Shown here one piece after another: positions 9,767-18,091 of a DNA stretch of 64,000 bases. Positions within the stretch are counted from its first letter, which is position 1. Every line of letters starts with the position of its first letter. The DNA is taken from the NCBI RefSeq assembly GCF_042663585.1, contig NZ_JBHTAN010000006.1, forward strand, positions 744,001-808,000. Reading direction: 5' to 3'. Below the pieces are notes generated by a model that was not told the origin of the DNA, made no database searches, and saw only the letters and a list, made by a program, of their open reading frames with translations. A program made the translations under genes and the position numbers. The DNA comes from Natranaeroarchaeum sp042663585 (GTDB lineage: Archaea; Halobacteriota; Halobacteria; Halobacteriales; Natronoarchaeaceae).

Positions 9767-12048
9767 TGTCTCGAGGAGAAGAGTACGTCAGCGAGGCCGA
9801 TGCCGCCCTCGAAGGGGCTTACGAGGAGCCACACAGTCTGGCCGAGTACGTCGACGAGGTCTTCGAGCGCCCCCGGATCGCCTCACACGCGAGCAAGTAT
9901 CTCGTCGAGGCGATCGAGTCCCAGGGAACCCGGACGGTCATCGAAGAGGGCGAAGAGAAAGAACGGTATCGCTTCTTCGACGACCCGCACAACGACGGCG
10001 AGCACGCCGTACTCGGCAACACTGAGGTGCTCAACGCCTTCGTCGACGACCTGCGGACGATAGCCGCCGAACGGGGGAAAGGCGAGAAGATCATTTGGTT
10101 CGACGGGCCAACGGCGACCGGCAAGTCCGAACTCAAACGCTGCCTGATCAACGGGCTACGGGAGTACTCGAAGACCGAGAAAGGACGCCGGTACACAGTC
10201 GAATGGAACGTCGAGGGGGCCGCCGATACACGGGGACTGAGCTACGGCAGCGAGCAGCGCTCGGACGAGGACGACTGGTACGAGAGCCCCGTGCAGGCGC
10301 ACCCCCTCTCGGTGTTTCCCGACGAGGTCCGGTCGGAGATATTGGCCTCGATCAACGACACGTCCGACGATCACGTCGACCTTCACGTCGACGCCCGACT
10401 CGATCCGTTCTCGCGGGAGGCGTACGACTACCTCGAAGAGCAGTACCGCCGGAACGGCGATGCCGAACAACTGTTCTCTGCGATCACCGACCCCGAGCAC
10501 CTGCGAGTGAAAAACTACGTCGTCGACGTCGGACAGGGGATCGGCGTCCTGCACTCGGAGGACGAGGGCCATCCCAAACAGCGTCTCGTCGGTTCCTGGA
10601 TGCAGGGAATGTTACAGGAACTCGACTCCCGCGGTCGAAAGAACCCGCAGGCGTTCAGCTACGATGGCGTGCTCTCGCAGGGCAACGGCCTCCTGACTAT
10701 CGTCGAGGATGCGGCCCAGCACGCGGACCTGCTCCAGAAGTTGCTCAACGTCCCCGACGAGCGAACGGTAAAACTCGATAAGGGGATCGGGATGGACATC
10801 GATACGCAGATGCTGATCATCTCGAACCCGGATCTGGAAGATCAGCTGAATCAGCACTCCGATCGCAACGGGACGGACCCGCTGAAAGCGCTCAAGCGAC
10901 GCCTCGACAAACACGAGTTCACCTACCTCACGAACATCTCGCTGGAGACCGAACTGATCAGGCGGGAGTTGACCGGTGAAACGACCGTCTGGGAGACCGA
11001 GGAGTACGACGAGCTAGAGGCAAAGATCCGCGAACCGATCAGTATGAAGGTGCGGGGATCGGATAGCGAGATCTGGGAGCGCGAACTCGCACCGCACACT
11101 ATCGAGGCGGCGGCGATGTACGCCGTCGTGACGCGTCTGGAAGACGGCGACCTCCCCGCGGGAATCGACCTCGTCGACAAGGCCGTCCTGTACGACAAGG
11201 GCTACCTGCAGGACGGCGACGAGCGACGCGACGAATCCGAGTTCGAGTTCGACGACGAGACGAATGGCGAGCAGGGGATTCCCGTCACCTTCACGCGTGA
11301 CGTGCTGGCAGAGCTCCTCCAGACCGAAACGGATCGGCACCACGCCGACCTCCCTGTCGAACGGGTGGTCATGCCCCGCGACGTTCTGAACGCGATGGCG
11401 GAGGGCCTCGAGGACGCGCCGATGTTCTCGGCGGGTGAGCGCGCCGAATTCGAGAACCGGGTCGTGCCGGTGAAGAACTTCCTGTTCGGCCAGCAAGAAA
11501 GCGACGTCCTCGAAGCGATGCTTCACGACAACCGCGTCGACGAGGAGACGGTCGGCGAGTACGTCGAGCACGTCTACGCGTGGGCGACCGACGAGCGGAT
11601 CACCAACGACCGCGGCGAGCGGATCGAACCGGACCCGCTGAAGATGAAACTGTTCGAGGCAGAGCATATGGGTCGGTTCGCCGAAAGCGATTACGACGGC
11701 AACGAGCCCTCTACCGCGGTCGCGGAGTTCAGGCGGAGCAAGATCATCACGTCACTGAACCGCCACGCGTGGGAGCACCGTGACGAGGACTTCTCCGTGT
11801 CGAACGTGGATCTGACCGAGATCCCGATCATCCGAAGTCTTCTGGAGAGCTACGACTGGGACGATGTCGCGCGGATCTACGAGGACTTCGAACCGAACCA
11901 GTGGGACGATCCCCCGGCAAATACGGAGACAGAAAGCGTGAAAGCACAGACGATAGAGAACATGATCGACCTGTTCGACTACACGGCGGCGTCGGCCGAG
12001 TTGACGAGCCGTCACGTCGTCGGACAGATCGCCTACAAGTGGGAATAA
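9766..12048 (+). CDS. PrkA family serine protein kinase, second copy
   Basis: A 760-residue paralogue of the preceding PrkA, with P-loop GPTATGKS at residues 114-121 and the same AAA and PrkA layout, but clearly diverged. The ATG at 9766 shares its A with the previous stop. The frame opens upstream inside the first kinase, but that extension is its shadow. Two adjacent PrkA genes upstream of DUF444 and SpoVR fit the haloarchaeal version of the YeaG-YeaH-YcgB set. The two kinases may form a hetero-oligomer or phosphorylate each other, which is an inference. Its stop overlaps the next start as TAATG. Confidence 0.9.
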   Translation: MSRGEEYVSEADAALEGAYEEPHSLAEYVDEVFERPRIASHASKYLVEAIESQGTRTVIEEGEEKERYRFFDDPHNDGEHAVLGNTEVLNAFVDDLRTIAAERGKGEKIIWFDGPTATGKSELKRCLINGLREYSKTEKGRRYTVEWNVEGAADTRGLSYGSEQRSDEDDWYESPVQAHPLSVFPDEVRSEILASINDTSDDHVDLHVDARLDPFSREAYDYLEEQYRRNGDAEQLFSAITDPEHLRVKNYVVDVGQGIGVLHSEDEGHPKQRLVGSWMQGMLQELDSRGRKNPQAFSYDGVLSQGNGLLTIVEDAAQHADLLQKLLNVPDERTVKLDKGIGMDIDTQMLIISNPDLEDQLNQHSDRNGTDPLKALKRRLDKHEFTYLTNISLETELIRRELTGETTVWETEEYDELEAKIREPISMKVRGSDSEIWERELAPHTIEAAAMYAVVTRLEDGDLPAGIDLVDKAVLYDKGYLQDGDERRDESEFEFDDETNGEQGIPVTFTRDVLAELLQTETDRHHADLPVERVVMPRDVLNAMAEGLEDAPMFSAGERAEFENRVVPVKNFLFGQQESDVLEAMLHDNRVDEETVGEYVEHVYAWATDERITNDRGERIEPDPLKMKLFEAEHMGRFAESDYDGNEPSTAVAEFRRSKIITSLNRHAWEHRDEDFSVSNVDLTEIPIIRSLLESYDWDDVARIYEDFEPNQWDDPPANTETESVKAQTIENMIDLFDYTAASAELTSRHVVGQIAYKWE

Positions 12049-13355
12049 TGGGACTGCAAGACGACCTCGAACGATTCAGGGCGGTGGGCGAACAGCGCCG
12101 CGAAGACCTCGAAGAGTTCATCCAGTACGGTGATCTCAGTGGGAGCGAGAAGGACGAGGTAAAGATCCCGATCAAGATAGTCGACCTGCCCTCGTTCGAG
12201 TACGACCAGCGCGATCAGGGCGGCGTCGGTCAGGGTGAGGGCGACGTCGGCGATCCGGTAGGGCCGCCACAGCCACAGCCAGGGGACGGCGACGAGGAGG
12301 GCGACCCCGGCGAGGAGGGCGGCGAACACGAGTACTACGAGATGGATCCCGAAGAGTTCGCCGAGGAACTCGACGAACGACTGGGGCTGGACCTGGAGCC
12401 GAAAGGCAAGAAAGTCGTCGAGGAGAAGGAAGGACCCTTCACCGATCTCACCCGGAGCGGCCCGGACTCCACCCTCGACTTCGAGCGGATGTTCAAAGAG
12501 GGGCTCAAACGCAAACTGGCGATGGACTTCGACGAGGAGTTCCTCCGTGAGACACTCAAAATCGACGGCTGGGGGCCCCAGCGCGTCTTCGAGTGGGCCC
12601 GCGGCGAGAACATCCCGGTCTCGAAGCCGTGGATCGAGGAGGCGTACAGCGATATCGCCGCCGAGGAACTCGACACGTGGGAGAGCTTCGAACAGCTAGA
12701 CGCGAACGTCGACCGGGAGCCGATCCAGCGAAAGATCCGACGCGAAGGCCTCCAGCACGTCCCGTTGCGCCGCGAGGACGAGCGGTACCGACACCCGGAG
12801 ATCATCGAAGAGAAAGAGAAGAACGTCGTCGTGGTCAACATCCGGGACGTCTCGGGATCGATGCGACAGAACAAGCGCGAACTGGTCGAGCGGACGTTTA
12901 CGCCGCTGGACTGGTATCTCCAGGGCAAGTACGACAACGCGGAGTTCGTCTACATCGCCCACGACGCCGAGGCGTGGGAGGTCGACCGCGACGAGTTCTT
13001 CGGGATCCGTTCGGGTGGCGGGACGAAGATTTCCAGCGCGTACGAACTCGCAGAGCAACTGCTCGAAGAGTACCCCTGGCACGAGTGGAACCGCTACGTC
13101 TTCGCCGCAGGTGACAGCGAGAACTCCAGCAACGACACCGAATCGGGCGTGATCCCGCTGATGGAGGAGATTCCGGCGAACCTCCACGCCTACGTCGAGA
13201 CCCAACCCAGCGGGAACGCGGTTAATGCGACCCACGCCAAGGAACTGGAGAGCCACTTCGGCGAGGACGACGACGTTGCGGTCGCGTACGTCTCGAACCA
13301 GAACGACGTCGTCGACGCCATCGAGGAGATCCTCAGTACGGAGAGTGAAGAATGA
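12048..13355 (+). CDS. DUF444/YeaH-family von Willebrand A domain protein
   Basis: A 435-residue member of the YeaH/YhbH family. The N-terminal ~120 residues are low-complexity, with Gly/Pro/Gln and acidic runs (around residues 60-95). The C-terminal half is a vWA domain with the MIDAS motif DVSGS at residues 267-271 and the downstream GGGTKISSA segment. Family members accompany PrkA and SpoVR in many bacteria and archaea and are thought to work with them, probably in cytosolic stress signalling; the biochemical role is not established. It is translationally coupled on both sides (TAATG before, ATGA after). Confidence 0.9.
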   Translation: MGLQDDLERFRAVGEQRREDLEEFIQYGDLSGSEKDEVKIPIKIVDLPSFEYDQRDQGGVGQGEGDVGDPVGPPQPQPGDGDEEGDPGEEGGEHEYYEMDPEEFAEELDERLGLDLEPKGKKVVEEKEGPFTDLTRSGPDSTLDFERMFKEGLKRKLAMDFDEEFLRETLKIDGWGPQRVFEWARGENIPVSKPWIEEAYSDIAAEELDTWESFEQLDANVDREPIQRKIRREGLQHVPLRREDERYRHPEIIEEKEKNVVVVNIRDVSGSMRQNKRELVERTFTPLDWYLQGKYDNAEFVYIAHDAEAWEVDRDEFFGIRSGGGTKISSAYELAEQLLEEYPWHEWNRYVFAAGDSENSSNDTESGVIPLMEEIPANLHAYVETQPSGNAVNATHAKELESHFGEDDDVAVAYVSNQNDVVDAIEEILSTESEE

Positions 13356-16300
13356 ACTTCGATCGATACAACGCACAGCGCGAGGCAACGAAACTACAGG
13401 AGCCAGTCGACGAGGCCCGGAAGCTAGCCGAACGGCTCGGATTAGAGCCGTATCCGGTCAACTACTGGATCGTCGACTACGACGAAATGAACGAACTGAT
13501 CTCCTACGGCGGGTTTCAACAGCGATACCCGCACTGGCGCTGGGGGATGCAGTACGACCGCCAGCAAAAGCAGGGCCAGTACATGGGCGGGAAGGCCTTC
13601 GAAATCGTCAACAACGACAACCCATCACACGCCTTCCTGCAGGAGTCGAACGAGCTAGCCGACCAGAAAGCGGTCATCACGCACGTGGAGGCGCACGCCG
13701 ACTTCTTCGCGAACAACGAGTGGTTCGGCCTGTTCACCGACGGGCGCAGCGACGATACCGTCGAGGCGGCCGCCATGCTGGAGCGACACGCACGACAGAT
13801 CCGCGAGTACATGGAGGACCCCGAGATCGATCGGGCCGACGTGGAGCGCTGGATCGATCACGTGCTCACGCTCGAAGATACGATCGACCAGCACCAGGCG
13901 TTCTCGGCGTCACGCCCCGGAGAACCCGACGCCGAAACGGAGCAACTGGAAGAGGATCTCGCGGAGAAACTCGGCGAACTGAACATGAGCGACGAGGTCC
14001 GCGAGGAGGTGTTCTCCGACGAGTGGCTCGAAGGCCAGTCGTCCGAGGAAGACGCCGCAGAGCCAGAGACGCCCGAGAAGGACGTCATCGCCTTCCTGGG
14101 CGAGCACGGCAAACAGTTCGACCAGGATACCGGGAAGGCCCGCGAGTACGAACCCTGGCAGCGCGACGTGCTGGAGATGCTGCGGACCGAGTCGTACTAC
14201 TTCGCCGGCCAGAAGATGACGAAAGTGATGAACGAGGGATGGGCCTGTGTCGCTCCTGATACTCCTGTGTTCACCGTAGATGGGGTGCTTCCGATGCGGG
14301 AGGTCGTCGAGAGACACGTTCCGGTTTCGGACGGGACCGACGATCAGACAGTGTATGACTCGAACGTCATACACGATCACGAGACAGTAACGATCGAAAG
14401 CAGGCGAGGATTCGAACTGACCGGCTCGAATAATCATCGTGTACAGCGGCCTGATGGATCCTGGGTACGGTTGGACGAGCTAGAAACCGGCGACTCAATC
14501 GAAGTGTCAGGAGGGAACGGACTCTGGCCGGAGGAGTACGTACCGGTCGAATGGACGAACCCCCAACAAAAGACGCTTGACGATGTCGCAACTCAGGCAG
14601 GCGTATCTGTCTGGACGGTATTGCGATACAGAGAAACCGGCTCCGCACGGAAAGCGGATGCGATAGAAACCGCTCTGACGGACTACAAAGGACAGAACCT
14701 GAGCGTCTCGACACGGAACGGTATTCACATCCCGGATACTGTATCCGAAACTTTCGGGCGGTTCCTTGGTCTGCTGACCGGTGATGGGCACGTCTCGGCG
14801 AAATCCCGACAGGTCGGTCTCACCAGTGGCTCACGGGATCGTGCAGAGGAATTTGCGGGGCTAGCGGACGAGCTTTTCGGGACCAACGCATCTGTTGAAG
14901 AGTCGGGGGATCGATGGCGTGTGTATCTCTATTCACAGAACCTGGTAGAGCTTTTGACTGAGGGGATCGGGTTACCATCCGGTAAATCGGCAAGTGATAA
15001 ATCGGTTCCAGAGTCGATCCTTCGATCACCGAAATCAGTTGTCGCCGCGTTCCTTCGTGGCCTCTTTGATGCTGATGGCTATGCGGGAGAACAGGGTGCC
15101 ATCCTCAGTACGAAAAGTGAACAGCTGAGCAAGGAAGTGCAGCTTCTGTTGACCAATTTCGGAATACTGACCCGGCGGCGCCAGCAGTCGGATGGTTGCT
15201 ATCACGTCCATATAACCGGGAAATCTGCAAGTATTTTCGGTGAAGAGATCGGGTTCGGATACCAGGAGAAACAGGCCCTGCTTGATCAATACGTCGATGA
15301 ACTGGCCTGGTTTGAGGAAGAAAGCTGGACTGACGAAGTTATCGATACGTCAGTGAGTACCGGTACAGTGTACGATATCTCGGTTGACAACACACACAGA
15401 TACGCCGGTGCTGGATTCGTCAATCATAACTCCTACTGGGAATCCGGGATGATGGCCGACGAGAACTTCGCCAGTACTGACGAGTTTCTTACCTACGCAG
15501 ACCACATGGCGCGGGTGCTCGGTTCGCCCGGACTCAATCCCTACAAACTCGGCCTCGAACTCTGGCAGTACGCCGAGAACACGGCCAACCGACGCGAGGT
15601 GCTGGACAAACTCCTCCGCGTAGAGGGAATCTCGTGGCGGAACCTGCTTGATTCGGTCGATTTCGATAGCGTGCTGGAGACTCTCGAACCCCCGTCGGCA
15701 CTGAAACTGATCACCAGTGACCGACTCGACAAGGTGGCCGCGCTCCCGGACGAGTTCGTCGACGGGGAGCACCTGAAGCGCGCCCGCGAAGGTGAGATCG
15801 ACGTCGACCAGTACCCCTGGAAAGTACTCACCTACGAGGGGCTTGCTCGACGACACTTCTCGCTCACCAAGCCACAGCACCGGCGCTTCCTGCCGAGTGT
15901 GAGCCAGTCCGAACTCGAACGGATCGGCCGATACCTGTTCGACGACGCCATCTACGGGAGCGTCGACGAGGCCCTCGAAGACGTGGAGTACACCACTGGC
16001 TGGGATCGGATGCGCGAGATCCGGGAGAGCCACAACGACGTGACCTTTCTCGACGAGTTCCTCACACAGGAGTTCATCGAGGAGAACGAGTACTTCACCT
16101 ACGAACACTCCCATGCCACCGGCCAGCCACGGGTTGCCAGCAGGGACGCCACGGACGTCAAACAGAAGCTACTGCTACGGTTTACCAACTTCGGCAAACC
16201 GACCATCCTCGTCAAGGACGGCAACTACAACAACCGCAACGAACTCCTGCTGGCCCACCGGTACAACGGTGTGATGCTCGATATCGAGCAGGCAAAGAGC

Positions 16301-16549
16301 ACGCTCGAACGCGTCTTCGAGCTATGGGGTCGCCCCGTCAACCTCGTGACAATCGTCAAGACCGTCGATGATCACGACCTCGAAGTCGCCCGCCGCCGCA
16401 ACGAGGAACCCGAACCCACCGAGCAAGGCCGACTGATCCGGTACGACGGCGACGGGTTCGACGAGCGCGAACTCCCCTGGGAGGACGTCGAAGATATCGC
16501 CGCAAGCGACGTCGACTACGACACGAAACCCGACGACTGGCTAGCGTAA
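13352..16549 (+). CDS. SpoVR family protein containing an intein
   Basis: A 1065-residue precursor. The host (extein) halves are residues 1-298 and 694-1065, together 670 aa, a normal SpoVR length. SpoVR (E. coli YcgB) accompanies PrkA/YeaG and YeaH and is tied to sporulation cortex formation in Bacillus; its role in archaea is unknown. The conserved HVEAHADFF segment and the MTKVMNEGWA/SYWES core are present, but the core is split exactly between Ala298 and Ser694 by an intein (listed separately). Splicing would restore MNEGWASYWES. The ATG overlaps the preceding TGA as ATGA. It is the last gene of the operon and is followed by an 8-bp hairpin. Confidence 0.93.
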   Translation: MNFDRYNAQREATKLQEPVDEARKLAERLGLEPYPVNYWIVDYDEMNELISYGGFQQRYPHWRWGMQYDRQQKQGQYMGGKAFEIVNNDNPSHAFLQESNELADQKAVITHVEAHADFFANNEWFGLFTDGRSDDTVEAAAMLERHARQIREYMEDPEIDRADVERWIDHVLTLEDTIDQHQAFSASRPGEPDAETEQLEEDLAEKLGELNMSDEVREEVFSDEWLEGQSSEEDAAEPETPEKDVIAFLGEHGKQFDQDTGKAREYEPWQRDVLEMLRTESYYFAGQKMTKVMNEGWACVAPDTPVFTVDGVLPMREVVERHVPVSDGTDDQTVYDSNVIHDHETVTIESRRGFELTGSNNHRVQRPDGSWVRLDELETGDSIEVSGGNGLWPEEYVPVEWTNPQQKTLDDVATQAGVSVWTVLRYRETGSARKADAIETALTDYKGQNLSVSTRNGIHIPDTVSETFGRFLGLLTGDGHVSAKSRQVGLTSGSRDRAEEFAGLADELFGTNASVEESGDRWRVYLYSQNLVELLTEGIGLPSGKSASDKSVPESILRSPKSVVAAFLRGLFDADGYAGEQGAILSTKSEQLSKEVQLLLTNFGILTRRRQQSDGCYHVHITGKSASIFGEEIGFGYQEKQALLDQYVDELAWFEEESWTDEVIDTSVSTGTVYDISVDNTHRYAGAGFVNHNSYWESGMMADENFASTDEFLTYADHMARVLGSPGLNPYKLGLELWQYAENTANRREVLDKLLRVEGISWRNLLDSVDFDSVLETLEPPSALKLITSDRLDKVAALPDEFVDGEHLKRAREGEIDVDQYPWKVLTYEGLARRHFSLTKPQHRRFLPSVSQSELERIGRYLFDDAIYGSVDEALEDVEYTTGWDRMREIRESHNDVTFLDEFLTQEFIEENEYFTYEHSHATGQPRVASRDATDVKQKLLLRFTNFGKPTILVKDGNYNNRNELLLAHRYNGVMLDIEQAKSTLERVFELWGRPVNLVTIVKTVDDHDLEVARRRNEEPEPTEQGRLIRYDGDGFDERELPWEDVEDIAASDVDYDTKPDDWLA
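14246..15430 (+). other. Intein with LAGLIDADG endonuclease inside SpoVR
   Basis: An in-frame 395-residue insertion, residues 299-693 of the precursor. It starts with Cys (CVAPDTPVFTVDG, splicing block A), has a block B-like TGSNNHRV, and ends with block F/G-like YDISVDNTHRYAGAGFVNHN followed by Ser+1: a class 1 intein with Cys1, terminal His-Asn and Ser+1. Two dodecapeptide motifs, LGLLTGDGH at 472-480 and LRGLFDADGY at 568-577, mark a LAGLIDADG homing endonuclease whose two acidic residues are intact. Between block B and the endonuclease lies a helix-turn-helix-like segment near residues 408-440. All splicing residues look intact, so it is probably active. The frame is continuous with the host gene on both sides. 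Confidence 0.95.
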
Positions 16550-17509
16550 GCCCTGTAGAACCGTCGTCCGACGAAACGCGGTCCCGCATCGGGACCGGGA
16601 ACCGGCCTCTGGGGACGACAGATGATCGGATTGATTCTGTAAGACCGCAACGTCGGATGCGGCCGAGCGATCAACGCTGTGTTTCTGTCCAATACGATGG
16701 GGGTGATGCTGCGCGCGAGCGTGTCCCCCGTCGAATGATCAGCGGAGGATAGTTTCGTTGGCCGCCAGTCGCCACGAAATTCCTCATCTACAGATATAAT
16801 ATAAAATTGATATTAATGAGAATTAAAAGCTAACGTATATTATAAGATATCATATTGCAATAAGTGGATCGGTAGCCCTGGTTCAATATTCCCGGTGAAA
16901 ACTAACTGATTTTGAACGGTTGATAAGTCTTAAAACACGATTTGAATCCGCAAAATATGGACGTGGCGGAGGCAGTTTTATCTCCGGATAGAAACGGAGT
17001 TAGCATTCAGAAGTAGAGTATAATTGGTTTTATAGGCTCTAGCGGCGGAGACAGCGTAAATTTGGATGACGTCGACGATACTAACGAGAGTATAATAAAT
17101 AGAAGAAGTAACGGAAATATTGAAAGTTAAAAATAGTTGTTTTTCACGTGAGTACTATAGTAATGACATTAATATCGTTAAATTAGTTCGCTGCGGCTCA
17201 GAGACCGATCGACGCCACAACCTCGCTCCATGCTTTGGTAGCCGGAGCATCTGAACACGTCTGAGGACGGGCTATTACAGAGGTACAGTCGTAAATCTAT
17301 TCTCCGATCAGCGTTGAGTTCGTACCCCGGAAGTAGGGAGAGCTATATAGTAGTACTAGTTTTCCACATTTACCCCCCGATCCGCAATACTAGTAATACT
17401 TCCGGCAGTTTTCGTGTCCACCTGTCTCGACAGAGCGGTACGATACGATTATCGGCACTAGAGAGGCTGAGTGGCGGTCCAGTTCGAATCGTCTAACGGA
17501 ATCGGGCGA
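16550..17509. other. AT-rich gene-poor region
   Basis: A 960-base stretch with no supported gene. The first ~190 bases have normal GC. From about 16780 to 17190 the sequence is strikingly A/T-rich, with many stops in all frames, and 17200-17500 is intermediate. A short ORF starting at ATG 16957 is cut by an in-frame TAG and then stays open to 17130. I found no transposase motif, tRNA or origin-type repeat. It most resembles decayed or imported DNA next to the partition-like gene. Confidence 0.55.
16579..16597 (+). terminator. Hairpin after spoVR
   Basis: A perfect 8-bp inverted repeat (CGGTCCCG, CAT loop, CGGGACCG) begins 30 bases after the spoVR stop. No T-run follows directly, so it could be an RNA-processing or 3'-end stabilising structure rather than an archaeal terminator, which normally relies on oligo-T. 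Confidence 0.35.
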
Positions 17510-17854
17510 TTACTCGTATTCGTCCTGGATGTACTCGAGCATCGCAAGTGTATCATCGCTATCCGACTGGTTCAGGCTGTTCAGACCTACTGCTGCCAGT
17601 AGGGGGTAGAAGTCCTGTAACTTCTGTAGATCGTAGTTGCTGGTACGCTTGCAGTCGTAACTCACCTCTCGGTAGGTTAGTTCCAGCGCGTCGTGTAGCT
17701 CTTCAGGCAGATAGATCGTTACGCTCTTCCACTCTTGCTTGACGTTTCCTAGATCCGTGAGGTCGTAGTCGTCGGTCGGTGCTTCGTCGCCGAGTGATTC
17801 CCCCATATCGGGGATTCCCGACTGCATATCCTCGCTATCCGAATCCTCAGTCAT
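17510..17854 (-). CDS. Small partition-accessory-like protein
   Basis: A 114-residue acidic protein. Residues ~1-40 are Asp/Glu/Ser-rich and probably disordered. Residues ~41-114 carry the conserved-looking VKQEWKSVTIYLPEELHDAL segment, which suggests a ribbon-helix-helix-like or plasmid-partition accessory fold. From memory, similar small proteins are encoded just after parA in haloarchaeal replicons; no parA is present here. Two bases upstream of its ATG a TAG ends another open frame (tail ...GPDERSSDGG). This is the spacing expected if a preceding co-transcribed gene had been lost. Function is not established. Confidence 0.6.
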   Translation of the reverse strand: MTEDSDSEDMQSGIPDMGESLGDEAPTDDYDLTDLGNVKQEWKSVTIYLPEELHDALELTYREVSYDCKRTSNYDLQKLQDFYPLLAAVGLNSLNQSDSDDTLAMLEYIQDEYE

Positions 17855-18026
17855 CGCTACCCCCCGTCCGACGAGCGTTCATCGGGCCCGACCACCGTTC
17901 GCACAGTATTACTTTCATGGACTATACTGATAGTCTCATTTCGTATTACTGTTTCGGTTCCCCGCCTGGCGCGCTCACGCGGGCACCCGTACCTCGTCAC
18001 CGACTTTCGACGACTGAATAAATAAG

Positions 18027-18055
18027 AAAATTGTGCTCCAAAGCAAAATTTTAAG
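18027..18055 (+). promoter_or_regulatory. Promoter and palindromic operator of the sugar ABC operon
   Basis: An interrupted palindrome: aaaattgtgct at 18027-18037, a ccaa spacer, and agcaaaatttt at 18042-18052, 10 of 11 positions matching. The right arm runs into a TATA-like ttttaag at 18049-18055. Initiation ~25 bases further on would give a very short leader before ATG 18092. The geometry fits a sugar-responsive repressor masking the TATA box; no regulator gene is adjacent. Confidence 0.55.
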
Positions 18056-18091
18056 TGGTGTGGTCCGAAGTACCCGAGTGGAATCTCGAAT

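Noticed and set aside
14246..15430. Intein as a recent import judged by base composition
   Set aside because: Sample 60-base lines gave 33/60 GC in the intein, but host lines ranged from 33/60 to 39/60, so the contrast is too weak without a full calculation.
16780..17200. AT-rich stretch as a replication origin
   Set aside because: No repeated ORB-like boxes were visible and no orc1/cdc6 gene is near, so composition alone is not enough.
17455..17500. gttcgaatc-like tRNA T-loop sequence
   Set aside because: The flanking bases do not pair as a T-stem and no acceptor or anticodon arm can be drawn.
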